Below are positions 7,292 to 15,738 of a stretch of 40,136 bases of DNA, piece after piece. Within the stretch, counting starts at the first letter, position 1. Each line of letters starts with the position of its first letter. The notes beneath the pieces were generated by a model that ran no database searches, was not told the DNA's origin, and was given only the letters and a program-made list of their open reading frames with translations. This DNA is from Candidatus Nanopelagicales bacterium. Its GTDB lineage: Bacteria; Actinomycetota; Actinomycetes; S36-B12; CAIYMF01. Position numbers and translations under genes: made by a program. The stretch spans positions 1-40,136 of the forward strand of contig JALOLK010000049.1 in NCBI GenBank assembly GCA_025456015.1. Reading direction: 5' to 3'.

Positions 7292-7320
7292 TAGGCTGGG
7301 CCCGACCCGTCGCCAGGAGG
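7292..7320 (+). promoter_or_regulatory. -10 element and ribosome binding site of the phosphofructokinase gene
   Basis: TAGGCT at 7292-7297 fits the -10 consensus TANNNT. AGGAGG at 7315-7320 lies 6 nt before the ATG at 7327 and decides that start against longer in-frame alternatives that run back through the repeat cluster. Confidence 0.6.
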
Positions 7321-7326
7321 TTGGCC

Positions 7327-9579
7327 ATGGCCCCGTCCGAGCAGCGCCGCCCCGCGCTCGCCGTCCTCACCTCGGGCGGCGACTCCCAGGGCATGAACGC
7401 CACCGTGCGGGCGGTGGTCCGCACGGCGATCGCCCGCGGCGCGGACGCCTACGCGGTGTACGAGGGATTGCAGGGCCTCGTCGACGGCGGTGACCGCATC
7501 CGGCGGTTCGACTGGGACGACGTCAGCGGCATCATGCACCTCGGCGGCACGGTGATCGGCACCGCCCGCTCGGCGGACTTCCGGGAGCGCTCGGGGCGCC
7601 TGCGGGCGGCGCGCAACCTCGTCGAGCGCGGCATCGACCGCCTCGTGGTGGTGGGCGGCGACGGCTCGCTGACCGGCGCGGACACCTTCCGTGCGGAGTG
7701 GCCGGGGCTGCTCGACGAGCTGGTCGCCGGCGGCGAGATCAGCGCGGAGCAGTCCGACGCGCACCGCCAGCTCGTCATCGGCGGGGCCGTGGGCTCCATC
7801 GACAACGACATGGTGGGCACCGACAAGACCATCGGCGCTGACTCGGCCATGCAACGCATCATCGAGGCGGTCGACGCGCTGGCCTCCACCGCGGCCAGCC
7901 ACCAGCGCTCCTTCGTCGTCGAGGTCATGGGCCGGCACTGCGGCTACCTCACGGTCATGTGCGCGATCGCCGGCGGCGCGGACTACATCCTGATCCCCGA
8001 GGTCCGCCCGGCGCCGGGCTGGGAGGACGAGCTCATCGCGCGCCTGATGGCCGGGCGGGCCGCGGGGCGCCGGGACAACCTCGTGCTCGTCGCCGAGGGA
8101 TGCCACGACCGGTCCGGCACCCCGATCACCCCCCAGCAGGTCGCCGACCTCATCACCGAGCGGGCCGGCGAGGACACCCGCGTGACCATCCTGGGCCACG
8201 TGCAGCGCGGCGGGGCGCCCAGCGCCTACGACCGCTGGATGCCCACGCTCATGGGTCACGCCGCGGCCGAGGACGTGCTCGACGCCGGCCCCGACCACGT
8301 CTCGCAGCTCGTCGGCGTGCGGCGCAACCGGGTGGCCCGGATGCCGCTCATGGAGGCCGTGGCCCAGACCCGGGCGATCCCCGCGCTCATCGAGGCCGAC
8401 GACGCGAAGGGCGCCATGGCGGCCCGCGGCTCGTCGTTCGCCGAGATGGTGCGCGTGTTCGAGGGCATCTCCAAGCCCGAGCCGATGTTCCCCAGCCAGG
8501 GCACGACCATCGGCGTCATGCACGTGGGTGGCCTGGCGCCGGGCATGAACGCCGCCGTCGCCGGCGCGGTGCGCTTCGGCATCTCGCGGGGCCACGACAT
8601 CGCCGGGATCCGGCGCGGGTTCCCCGGGCTGCTGCGCGGCGACGTGGGGCCGCTGGGCTGGCCCGACGTCGAGGGCTGGGTCGTCCGGCCGGGCTCGGAG
8701 CTGGGGACGAGCCGGACCACCCCGACCCCGGATCAGGCCGCCGAGGTGGCCGCGGCCCTCGAGGCGCACAGCATCGACGCCCTGCTCGTGGTCGGCGGGC
8801 ACCGCGCCTACGCCGCCCTCTACGCCCTGCTCGAGCACCGCGCCGAGCACCCCGGCCTGCAGGTGCCCGTGGCCCTGCTGCCCGCCTCGATCGACAACAA
8901 CCTCCCGGGCTGGGAGATGTCGATCGGCGCCGACACCGCGCTCAACGAGATCGTCCAGGCCATCGACATGATCCGGGTCGCGGCGAGCGCGTCCCGGCGG
9001 GCCTTCATCGTGGAGACGATGGGCCGCCGGTGCGGGTTCCTGGCCCAGCTCGCGGCCCTGTCGGTGGGCGCCGAGGAGGTCTACCTCAACGAGGACCCGC
9101 CCACGCTGGCGCGGCTCAACGAGGACGTGGCGGCGATGGTCGCGGGCTTCCGGTCGGGGCGCAGCTTCCACCTGTCCGTGCGCAACGAGCAGGCCAGCGA
9201 GGGCTACACGACCGAGTTCCTGCGCCAGCTGTTCACCGAGGAGTCCCAGGGCCTGTTCGGCGTGCGCGCCCAGATCCTGGGCCACCTGCAGCAGGGCGGC
9301 ACGCCCACCGCCTTCGACCGCGCCCACGCGGCCGCGCTGGCTGCGCGCTGCGTGGACTGGCTCACCGGGCAGGTGCTGGCGGGCCGGCATGACTGGCGCT
9401 ACGTCGCGATGGTCGACGGCGAGGTGTCCACCGCGTCGCTGTCGCGCATGGCCGAGACCTACGACCTCGACGCGCGTCGGCCCCGCGAGCAGTGGTGGAT
9501 GGACCTGACCGACGTCATGCAGGTGCTGTCGACGCGCCCGACCGGTCCGGTCGTGGCCCTCGACGGCGCGGATCGATGA
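7327..9579 (+). CDS. pfk: two-domain 6-phosphofructokinase
   Basis: This 750-residue protein is a tandem fusion of two phosphofructokinase domains. The N-terminal half has an intact active site: TSGGDSQGMN at 15-24, the ATP-type motif GGDGS at 110-114, SIDND at 157-161 with the catalytic aspartate, and MGRHCGYL. GGDGS, not GGDDS, suggests ATP rather than pyrophosphate as phosphoryl donor. The C-terminal half (from about residue 395) begins VMHVGGLAPGMN but has VVGGH in place of GGDGS and SIDNN in place of IDND. It is therefore probably regulatory or structural, as in eukaryotic PFKs. The enzyme would make fructose 1,6-bisphosphate, the committed step of glycolysis. Its stop overlaps an ATG of the ABM gene region, so downstream genes are probably cotranscribed. 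Confidence 0.93.
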   Translation: MAPSEQRRPALAVLTSGGDSQGMNATVRAVVRTAIARGADAYAVYEGLQGLVDGGDRIRRFDWDDVSGIMHLGGTVIGTARSADFRERSGRLRAARNLVERGIDRLVVVGGDGSLTGADTFRAEWPGLLDELVAGGEISAEQSDAHRQLVIGGAVGSIDNDMVGTDKTIGADSAMQRIIEAVDALASTAASHQRSFVVEVMGRHCGYLTVMCAIAGGADYILIPEVRPAPGWEDELIARLMAGRAAGRRDNLVLVAEGCHDRSGTPITPQQVADLITERAGEDTRVTILGHVQRGGAPSAYDRWMPTLMGHAAAEDVLDAGPDHVSQLVGVRRNRVARMPLMEAVAQTRAIPALIEADDAKGAMAARGSSFAEMVRVFEGISKPEPMFPSQGTTIGVMHVGGLAPGMNAAVAGAVRFGISRGHDIAGIRRGFPGLLRGDVGPLGWPDVEGWVVRPGSELGTSRTTPTPDQAAEVAAALEAHSIDALLVVGGHRAYAALYALLEHRAEHPGLQVPVALLPASIDNNLPGWEMSIGADTALNEIVQAIDMIRVAASASRRAFIVETMGRRCGFLAQLAALSVGAEEVYLNEDPPTLARLNEDVAAMVAGFRSGRSFHLSVRNEQASEGYTTEFLRQLFTEESQGLFGVRAQILGHLQQGGTPTAFDRAHAAALAARCVDWLTGQVLAGRHDWRYVAMVDGEVSTASLSRMAETYDLDARRPREQWWMDLTDVMQVLSTRPTGPVVALDGADR

Positions 9580-9590
9580 GGAGGGTGGCC

Positions 9591-9884
9591 GTGATCCTGG
9601 AGACCGCGACGATCAGCGTCGTGCCGGGCCGCGAGGACGAGTTCGTCGCCGCGGTCGAGCAGCAGGGCCGGGTGGTCCTGGAGCGGGCGAGCGGGTGGCG
9701 CAGCCTGCGCGTGCTGCGCGGCATCGAGCGCCCGTCGGTGATCCAGCTGCACCTCGAGTGGGAGACCCTCGAGGACCACACCGAGGGGTTCCGGGGCGGT
9801 CCGCTGTTCCCCGAGTGGCGGGCGATCATCGGGCCGTTCTTCGCCGAGCCGCCGCAGGTCGAGCACTGGGCGCCGACCGCATGA
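9591..9884 (+). CDS. antibiotic biosynthesis monooxygenase (ABM) domain protein
   Basis: This 97-residue single-domain protein has the ferredoxin-like ABM pattern: MILETATISVVPGREDEFVAAVEQ at the start (written in two parts here, MILETATISVV and PGREDEFVAA), a central GWRSLRVLRGIERPSVIQLHL and WETLEDHTEGFRGG, then a C-terminal proline-containing strand. Family members range from heme-degrading and quinol-forming monooxygenases to dimeric proteins with no known reaction. I chose GTG 9591 because GAGGAGGG at 9578-9585 precedes it by 5 nt. An ATG at 9576 overlapping the previous stop is possible but leaves no room for that ribosome binding site. Its stop overlaps the start of the amidase gene, indicating translational coupling. 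Confidence 0.82.
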   Translation: MILETATISVVPGREDEFVAAVEQQGRVVLERASGWRSLRVLRGIERPSVIQLHLEWETLEDHTEGFRGGPLFPEWRAIIGPFFAEPPQVEHWAPTA

Positions 9885-11356
9885 GGCAGGCAGCGGGCGA
9901 CCCGGCGGCCGGTGGGGCGGCCGCCACCGGCGCCCCGCCCCTGCACGCCCTGGGTGCGCTCGACCTCGCCGCCGCCCTGGCCTCCGGCACGGTCACCAGC
10001 GTCGCCCTCGTCGAGCACCTGCTGGCCAGGATCGCCCGCCTGGACCCGCGCCTGCACGCCGTCCTGGCCCTCGCGCCGGACGCCCTGGTGCAGGCTGCCG
10101 CCGCCGACGGCCGGCGCGCGGCCGGTGCCGCGCTGGGGCCGCTGGACGGCGTGCCGGTGCTGGTGAAGGACAACATCGAGGTGCTCGGCCTGCCCGCGAG
10201 CGCCGGGTCGCTGGCGATGGCCGACAGCCCGGCGCCGCGCGACGCCCCGCTGGTGGCCCGGCTGCGTGCGGCCGGCCTGGTGGTCCTGGGCACGACGAAC
10301 CTCTCGGAGTGGGCCAACTTCCGCGGCCGCGACTCGGCCAGCGGCTGGTCGGCGCTCGGCGGCCTGGTGGACAACCCCTGGCAGCAGGGTCGCTCGGCCG
10401 GCGGCTCCTCCTCGGGCTCCGGGGCCGCGCTGGCCGCCGGGTTCGCCCCGCTGGCCATCGGCACCGAGACCGACGGGTCCATCGTGTGCCCAGCGGCGCT
10501 GTGCGGGGTGGTCGGGCTCAAGCCCACCGTCGGGGTGCTGCCGACCGAGGGCGTGATCCCCATCGCGGCCAGCCACGACGCGCCTGGCCCGATGGGCCGC
10601 AGCGTCGCGGACGTGGCCGCGCTGTTCGCCGCGCTCACGGGCCAGTCGCCGATGGCGTCCCATCCGGAGACGAGTCCGCGGCGGTTCGTGCTCGGCGCGC
10701 CCGCCGCGTGGCGCACCGGCGACGCGAGCACCGATGCGCTCGTCGACACGGTGCTGGCGGCGCTGCGTGGCTCCGGCATGGCGGTGCTCGACCTCGACAT
10801 CCCCGCCGAGGACGACCAGGTGGGCCGCGACGAGGTCACCGTGCTCGTGCACGAGATGGCCGACGACCTCGATGCCTACCTGCGCAGCCGTCCCGGGACC
10901 GGGCCCACCTCGATCGCCGCCGTGGTCGCGTTCAACGCCGCGCACGCCGACGTCGAGCTGGCCCACTTCGGCCAGGAGTACCTCGAGCAGGCGGTGGCGT
11001 GCACCGGCCGGGCAGACCCGCGCTACGCCGCGGCGCGGGCCCGGAACCTGCACTGGGCGGTCGGCGCGGTGCTGGCGCCCGCGTTCTCGCACGGCGTGGA
11101 CGTGCTCGTGGCCCCCACGTACGGCCCGGCCTGGCCCAGCCGCCTCGAGGGCGGGGACAGCTTCAGCGGCGGCGCCGTCACCACCGCGCCGGCCATCGCC
11201 GGGTGGCCGATCCTGTCCCTGCCGATCGGGCTCGTCGAGGGCCTGCCGATCGGGCTGTCCGTGGTCGGGCCGGCCCACGGGGAGGCCACGGTGCTGGCCG
11301 TCGCGGCGGCCATCGAGGCGGTCGTCGGGCAGCTCGGGCTGGCCCCGCTGGACTGA
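9881..11356 (+). CDS. amidase signature family hydrolase
   Basis: This 491-residue enzyme has the amidase-signature catalytic triad: lysine K96 in [10 protein letters not shown], the cis-serine in GGSSSGSG (174-181) and the nucleophile S200 in TETDGS. The rest follows the family ([34 protein letters not shown] near the end). Resemblance is to the standalone amidases annotated as amidase or glutamyl-tRNA amidotransferase A-like, not to true GatA, since gatB and gatC are absent. The SEWANFRG motif is also seen in plant and bacterial amidases of unknown substrate. There is no signal peptide, so it probably works in the cytoplasm. The ATG overlaps the ABM stop by 4 nt. It probably hydrolyses a small amide; the substrate cannot be read from the sequence. 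Confidence 0.9.
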   Translation: MRQAAGDPAAGGAAATGAPPLHALGALDLAAALASGTVTSVALVEHLLARIARLDPRLHAVLALAPDALVQAAAADGRRAAGAALGPLDGVPVLVKDNIEVLGLPASAGSLAMADSPAPRDAPLVARLRAAGLVVLGTTNLSEWANFRGRDSASGWSALGGLVDNPWQQGRSAGGSSSGSGAALAAGFAPLAIGTETDGSIVCPAALCGVVGLKPTVGVLPTEGVIPIAASHDAPGPMGRSVADVAALFAALTGQSPMASHPETSPRRFVLGAPAAWRTGDASTDALVDTVLAALRGSGMAVLDLDIPAEDDQVGRDEVTVLVHEMADDLDAYLRSRPGTGPTSIAAVVAFNAAHADVELAHFGQEYLEQAVACTGRADPRYAAARARNLHWAVGAVLAPAFSHGVDVLVAPTYGPAWPSRLEGGDSFSGGAVTTAPAIAGWPILSLPIGLVEGLPIGLSVVGPAHGEATVLAVAAAIEAVVGQLGLAPLD

Positions 11357-11549
11357 GCGCACCGGCCCGGGGGCGCCGGCGATCGTCCCCAGCCCACCGG
11401 TGATCGCGCCCGCGGGACCTTCGGCCGACCGGCTGGGACCATCGGCCGCGGGGAAGGCCCATCCTCCTGTTCGCCAGGAATCGGGATGGTGCACCCTAGG
11501 GGCGTGCGCCCGCTCGGGGCGCGCCTGGATCACGATGGAGCCACGCGCC

Positions 11550-13279
11550 ATGACATTCCCCGGATTGGAGCACCCCCCGACGCAGAACAAGAAGCTGCTC
11601 GAGTGGGTGGAGCAGGTGGCCAGCTTGGCCAAGCCCGACCGGATCGAGTGGTGTGACGGATCGCAGGCCGAGTGGGACCGGCTCACGGCCCTCATGGTCG
11701 ACGACGGCATGGCGATCCGGCTGAACCCCGAGAAGCGGCCCAACTCCTTCCTGTTCCGCTCCGACCCCTCCGACGTCGCGCGCGTCGAGGACCGGACCTT
11801 CATCTGCTCGCTGGACGAGCACGACGCCGGCCCGACGAACAACTGGCACGACCCCGTGGACATGCGCGGGATCCTCTCCGGGGTCTTCGAGGGCAGCATG
11901 CGCGGGCGGACGATGTACGTCATCCCGTTCTCGATGGGCCCGCTGGGCTCGCCGATCTCCGAGCTCGGCGTGGAGATCACCGACTCGCCCTACGTCGTGG
12001 TGAACATGCGGATCATGACCCGCATGGGCCAGGCCGCGCTGGACCTCATCGGCCCCGACGGCGACTTCGTGCCCGCCGTGCACTCCGTCGGGTACCCGCT
12101 GCGCGACGTGGACGGCAACGATCGCCCGGACGTCGCGTGGCCCTGCAACGAGATCAAGTACATCGTGCACTTCCCCGAGACCCGCGAGATCTGGTCGTTC
12201 GGCTCCGGCTACGGCGGCAACGCCCTGCTGGGCAAGAAGTGCTGGCGGCGGCGTTCCCCAGCGCGTGCGGCAAGACCAACCTCGCGATGCTCGAGCCGAC
12301 GGTCCCCGGCTGGAGGGTCGAGACCGTGGGTGACGACATCGCGTGGATGCGCTTCGGCGAGGACGGCCGGCTGCACGCCATCAACCCGGAGTCCGGCTTC
12401 TTCGGCGTCGCACCCGGCACGTCCATGAAGACCAACGCGAACGCCATGCGCACGCTGTGGGGCAACTCCATCTTCACCAACGTCGCCCTGACCGACGACG
12501 GTGACATCTGGTGGGAGGGCATGACCGACGAGCCGCCCGCGCACCTCATCGACTGGAAGGGCCGCGACTGGACGCCGGCGTCGTCCGAGCCGTCGAGCCA
12601 CCCGAACAGCCGGTTCACCGCGCCGGCCTCGCAGTGCCCGACGATCGCCGACAACTGGGAGGACCCGGCCGGCGTGACGATCGACGCCATCCTCTTCGGC
12701 GGCCGGCGTGCCACGAACGTGCCGCTGGTGAACGGCGCGCGGGACTGGGAGCACGGCGTCTTCATCGGCGCCACGGTGTCCTCGGAGATGACCGCCGCCG
12801 CCGTCGGCGGGGTCGGCCAGCTGCGCCGCGACCCGTTCGCGATGCTGCCGTTCTGCGGCTACAACATGGCCGACTACTGGGGCCACTGGCTGACGATCGG
12901 GCGGGCCACCTCGCCGGAGAAGCTGCCGCGGATCTTCCAGGTGAACTGGTTCCGCAAGGACGACGAGGGCAACTGGCTGTGGCCCGGGTTCGGGGAGAAC
13001 AGCCGCGTGCTGGCCTGGATCATCGACCAGGTGAACGGCGTGGACAACGGCGTCGAGACCCCGATCGGCATCGCCCCGGCGCCGGGCGCGCTGTACCTCG
13101 AGGGCCTGGACGTCGGCGACGAGCAGCTGGCCGAGCTGTTCCGCGTGGACCCCGACCGCTGGCTGAGCGAGTGCATCCTCACCGAGGAGTACTTCGGGCA
13201 GTTCGGTGACCGGGTGCCGGCGGCCCTGCACGCGCAGCTGCAGCTGCTGCGCGAGCGCCTGGAGGCCGTGAAGGCCTGA
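11550..13279 (+). pseudogene. pckG: GTP-type phosphoenolpyruvate carboxykinase, interrupted by a deletion/frameshift
   Basis: The gene is recognisable in two frames. Codons from 11550 give the N-terminal 231 residues ([18 protein letters not shown] to [14 protein letters not shown]). From about 12242 the next frame gives 345 residues ([16 protein letters not shown] through GDDIAWM to the usual C-terminus). In intact enzymes about 34 residues, including a segment like ARDEGWLAEHML, lie between KKC and [11 protein letters not shown]. They are absent here and the frame shifts, so translation would stop at 12428 after 292 residues. The missing part holds the histidine that binds Mn2+ (His264 in rat PEPCK). 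The P-loop and GDD aspartates remain. The ATG at 11550 follows GGAG by 10 nt. The enzyme normally interconverts oxaloacetate and PEP in gluconeogenesis. A real deletion or a sequencing/assembly error could explain this. Confidence 0.9.
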
Positions 13280-13297
13280 CGCCCGCCCACCCCCCCG

Positions 13298-13339
13298 GGA
13301 TCCCCGCGCGCCGGCCTGCCAGCCGTGCCGCGGGGATCC
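13298..13339 (+). terminator. hairpin terminator after pckG
   Basis: GGATCCCCGCG (13298-13308) pairs perfectly with CGCGGGGATCC (13329-13339) across a 20-nt loop that can itself fold. It begins 18 nt after the stop codon. Confidence 0.7.
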
Positions 13340-13377
13340 TGCCGTTCGGCGTGGGTGCGGGTGCGAGGATGGCCGCC

Positions 13378-14418
13378 ATGACCGAGCCTGCTGCCGACGT
13401 GCTGGCCGACCTCGCAGTGGACCTGCGGGGCCGCGACCTGCTCAAGGAGGCCGACTGGACCGCGGCCGAGCTCGACGCGGTGATCACCCTGGCCGGACGG
13501 CTCAAGGCGGAGCGCGCCGCCGGCGCCGAGCGCCGGCACCTCGCCGGGCGCGTGATCGCCCTGATCTTCGAGAAGACCTCGACGCGCACGCGGTGCGCGT
13601 TCGAGGTGGCCGCCTTCCACCAGGGCGCGCACACCACGTTCCTGGACCCGGTGTCCTCGCAGCTGGGCCACAAGGAGTCTGCCGCCGACACCGCGGCGGT
13701 CCTCGCCGGGATGTACGACGCGATCCAGTTCCGCGGGGTGGCGCAGGCGACCATCGAGGAGCTCGCCGCGGCCGCCGACGTGCCGGTCTACAACGGCCTC
13801 ACCGACGACTGGCACCCCACCCAGATGCTGGCCGACTTCCTCACGATGCGCGAGGTCGTGGGGGACCTGCCCTGGGGGGAGGTGTCGCTGGCCTACCTCG
13901 GCGACGCCCGGTTCAACGTGGGCAACTCCCTGCTCGTCATGGCGGCCATCATGGGCGCCGACGTGCGCATCGTCGCGCCCCGCGCGCTGTGGCCCGCGGA
14001 ACCGGTGCAGGCGCTGGCGCGCGAACGGGCGGCAGCCAGCGGTGCCCGCATCCTCATCACCGAGGACGTGGCCGAGGGGGTCGCCGGGGCGCGCTTCGTG
14101 CACACCGACGTCTGGGTCTCGATGGGGGAGCCCAAGGAGGTGTGGGACGAGCGGGTCCCGCTGCTGCGGCCCTACCGGGTCGATGCCGCGCTCATGGCCG
14201 CGACCGGCCGGGACGACGCGGTGTTCATGCACTGCCTGCCGGCGTTCCACGACACGGCCACGGCGGTGGGCCGCTTCGCCGCGGAGCGGTTCGGCCTGGC
14301 CGACGGCCTCGAGGTCAGCGACGCGGTCTTCGGCTCACCGGCGAGTGTCGTGTTCCAGCAGGCGCACAACCGGATGCACACGATCAAGGCGCTCATGGTG
14401 GCCACGCTCGCCCGGTGA
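13378..14418 (+). CDS. argF: ornithine carbamoyltransferase
   Basis: This 346-residue enzyme joins carbamoyl phosphate to ornithine to give citrulline. The carbamoyl-phosphate motif EKTSTRTRC is at 65-73 and HPTQ at 146-149. The ornithine-binding SMG loop is at 248-250 and the HCLPAF motif, with the active-site cysteine, at 285-290. Its wording ([33 protein letters not shown]) and length resemble the longer E. coli ArgF/ArcB-type enzymes more than the compact OTCs of actinobacterial arg operons. No other arginine gene is adjacent, so a catabolic (arcB) or accessory role is possible. The ATG at 13378 has GAGGAT 7 nt upstream, which could serve as a -10 of a leaderless gene or as a weak ribosome binding site. 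It ends against a hairpin shared with the convergent whiB gene. Confidence 0.9.
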   Translation: MTEPAADVLADLAVDLRGRDLLKEADWTAAELDAVITLAGRLKAERAAGAERRHLAGRVIALIFEKTSTRTRCAFEVAAFHQGAHTTFLDPVSSQLGHKESAADTAAVLAGMYDAIQFRGVAQATIEELAAAADVPVYNGLTDDWHPTQMLADFLTMREVVGDLPWGEVSLAYLGDARFNVGNSLLVMAAIMGADVRIVAPRALWPAEPVQALARERAAASGARILITEDVAEGVAGARFVHTDVWVSMGEPKEVWDERVPLLRPYRVDAALMAATGRDDAVFMHCLPAFHDTATAVGRFAAERFGLADGLEVSDAVFGSPASVVFQQAHNRMHTIKALMVATLAR

Positions 14419-14433
14419 GGCGCGCGGAGACGG

Positions 14434-14452
14434 GGGCGACGGCTCGTCGCCC
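14434..14452. terminator. bidirectional hairpin between argF and whiB
   Basis: GGGCGAC (14434-14440) pairs with GTCGCCC (14446-14452) around the loop GGCTC, midway between two convergent stop codons. Confidence 0.65.
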
Positions 14453-14470
14453 GGGGGAAGGGTCGGTGGA

Positions 14471-14842
14471 TCAGGCGTAGCCGAGGGCCTGCGGGGCGAC
14501 CGCGCGCGCGATCTCCTCGGCGGCCGCGCTGGCACCCTCGCCGCGCTGGCGCGGGAAGTGGGCGAGCTCGATGCGCAGGTACACCCGCTCGCGCTCCTCC
14601 TCGGTCATGCCGCCCCAGACGCCGTACGGCTCGCGGGCGCGGATCGCGTAGTCCGCGCACTCGACGCGCACCACGCACCGGGCGCACACCGACTTGGCCG
14701 CACGATCCCGCCGCAGCCGGGCCAGGCCCCGCTCGTTCTGGGGATGGAAGAAGAGGTCCTGGTCGGCACCCCTGCAGGCACCCGCCTCCTGCCACTCCCA
14801 CGTCGCGTCCAGGGGGACCTGGGACAGCGGCTGCTGCGGCAT
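14471..14842 (-). CDS. WhiB-family iron-sulfur transcriptional regulator
   Basis: This 123-residue protein has the four conserved WhiB cysteines at 23, 53, 56 and 62 (C-X29-C-X2-C-X5-C), which should ligate a [4Fe-4S] cluster. The glycine-tryptophan turn GVWGG is at 74-78, followed by MTEEER. The wording LFFHPQNERG and EPYGVWGG is closest to the WhiB3/WhiD type, but I do not assign a subgroup name. Wbl proteins act with the principal sigma factor to tune gene expression in response to redox or developmental signals. I chose the ATG at 14842 because GGAGGAG lies 3-4 nt upstream; an upstream in-frame ATG at 14854 is the alternative. A promoter about 150 bp upstream implies a long 5' leader. Confidence 0.92.
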   Translation of the reverse strand: MPQQPLSQVPLDATWEWQEAGACRGADQDLFFHPQNERGLARLRRDRAAKSVCARCVVRVECADYAIRAREPYGVWGGMTEEERERVYLRIELAHFPRQRGEGASAAAEEIARAVAPQALGYA

Positions 14843-14956
14843 GGACTCCTCCATTCCGGGCCGGCGGCCCGAGGCGTGACCTGAGCGTGCGGGAGTGCGA
14901 CTGCGGGTGTGTGCGTCCTCCAACGGGCCGCCTCAGGGAGCGAGGGGGCGGTGTCC

Positions 14957-15018
14957 GAGTGACAGTCACGCTACTCACCGTGAGGGATGATGTTATCCCA
15001 CGTTCAGACGGAAAGTCA
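14957..15018 (-). promoter_or_regulatory. whiB promoter with downstream palindromes
   Basis: On the minus strand TGACTT (15013-15018) and TAACAT (14990-14995) form a -35/-10 pair with 17-bp spacing. Two short palindromes follow in the presumed leader, CTCACCGTGAG (14974-14984) and GTGACAGTCAC (14957-14967). The stretch is AT-richer than its surroundings. About 150 nt separate the -10 from the chosen whiB start. Confidence 0.55.
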
Positions 15019-15194
15019 TCAGTACCAATGGACTATTTGGTGACGGTGGGTGGCAGCTGGGCGCTGGGGTGGGCGCTGCCGGAGGCGTCAGCCGCGGAGC
15101 TGCCCGGCATGATCCCTGACGCTGCGTGACACTGTGACGACCGCGGCCCGCTCAGCCCGGGCGCGGGCCCTCCGTGACGGTCGGTGATGACCCC

Positions 15195-15200
15195 TACCAT
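15195..15200 (+). promoter_or_regulatory. -10 element of a leaderless gene
   Basis: TACCAT fits TANNNT and ends 6 nt before the ATG at 15207, with no ribosome binding site between. Confidence 0.55.
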
Positions 15201-15206
15201 CGTGGT

Positions 15207-15482
15207 ATGGCTGACGACCTCGACCCCCTGGCCACGCCGGACCTCTCGGGTGGCACGGCCGTGCTCGAGCGGACCGAGACCTCCGATGGTTCGGGCGATC
15301 ACGAGCGCTTCGCCCACTACGTGGAGAAGGACCGCATCGTCGAGAGCGCGGTGCTCGGCACCCCGGTGCGGGCGCTGTGCGGCAAGGTCTGGGTGCCCGG
15401 CCGGGACCCGCAGAAGTTCCCGGTCTGCCCGGACTGCCAGCGCATCTACGAGGGCCTGCCCGAGGGGCCATCGGGGGACTGA
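15207..15482 (+). CDS. DUF3039 family protein
   Basis: This 91-residue protein belongs to the actinobacterial DUF3039 family. The diagnostic part is HERFAHYVEKDRIVESAVLG followed by PVRALCGKVWVPGRDPQKFP and VCPDCQRIYEGLP. The three cysteines (CGK and CPDC) resemble a small zinc-binding site. The N-terminal 35 residues are acidic and probably flexible. The function is unknown. The ATG at 15207 is favoured over an upstream in-frame start because TACCAT ends 6 nt before it and the family N-terminus fits. About 256 bp of non-coding sequence follow before the GH18 gene. Confidence 0.9.
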   Translation: MADDLDPLATPDLSGGTAVLERTETSDGSGDHERFAHYVEKDRIVESAVLGTPVRALCGKVWVPGRDPQKFPVCPDCQRIYEGLPEGPSGD

Positions 15483-15583
15483 GGGGCGCGTGGTCACCCC
15501 GGCCACGGCGTGGGTCCTGAGCGCCACGGACGGGGTGCCGACCGCCCGTGGTGCTTCCCCGCACTCCGCGATCCATCCGGACG

Positions 15584-15618
15584 CGCGGCCTAAGCCGCGG
15601 CGAGGCCGTGCCTAACCT
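15584..15618 (+). promoter_or_regulatory. promoter region of the GH18 gene with palindrome
   Basis: TAACCT at 15613-15618 is a good -10 match. An inverted repeat CGCGGC-CTAA-GCCGCG (15584-15599) lies where a -35 element or operator would be. The gap from 15483 to 15738 holds nothing else I can identify. Confidence 0.4.
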
Positions 15619-15738
15619 TGCCGTGTTGCGGGCACCCATGGGCGGTGAGGTCGCGCCCGCGTGCCATCATCGGCGCGAACCTCGCACCGGCCGGTCGGCC
15701 GTGGGCGGCACGGGTGGACGTGGGGGCAGGAGGGCGTC

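Noticed and set aside
7288-9390. A 700-codon minus-strand open frame opposite the phosphofructokinase gene
   Set aside because: The plus-strand frame is a clear two-domain PFK. The antisense frame has no recognisable family and is rich in A, R, G, H and V.
9515-11980. An 821-codon minus-strand open frame opposite ABM, amidase and pckG
   Set aside because: The sense strand encodes three recognised proteins. This frame merely avoids stops in GC-rich DNA.
11672-12240. The 5' part of the plus-strand open frame that later encodes the PEPCK C-terminus
   Set aside because: Before about 12240 this frame gives arginine-rich nonsense, while the other frame gives conserved PEPCK sequence. It becomes genuine only after the deletion junction.
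12240-12245. Programmed ribosomal frameshift in pckG
   Set aside because: There is no slippery heptamer, and a frameshift alone would not restore the roughly 34 missing residues. A deletion explains both facts.
14957-14984. CRP site in the whiB leader
   Set aside because: GTGACAGTCAC and CTCACCGTGAG are palindromic but have 1-bp centres, not the 6-bp spacer of TGTGA-N6-TCACA.
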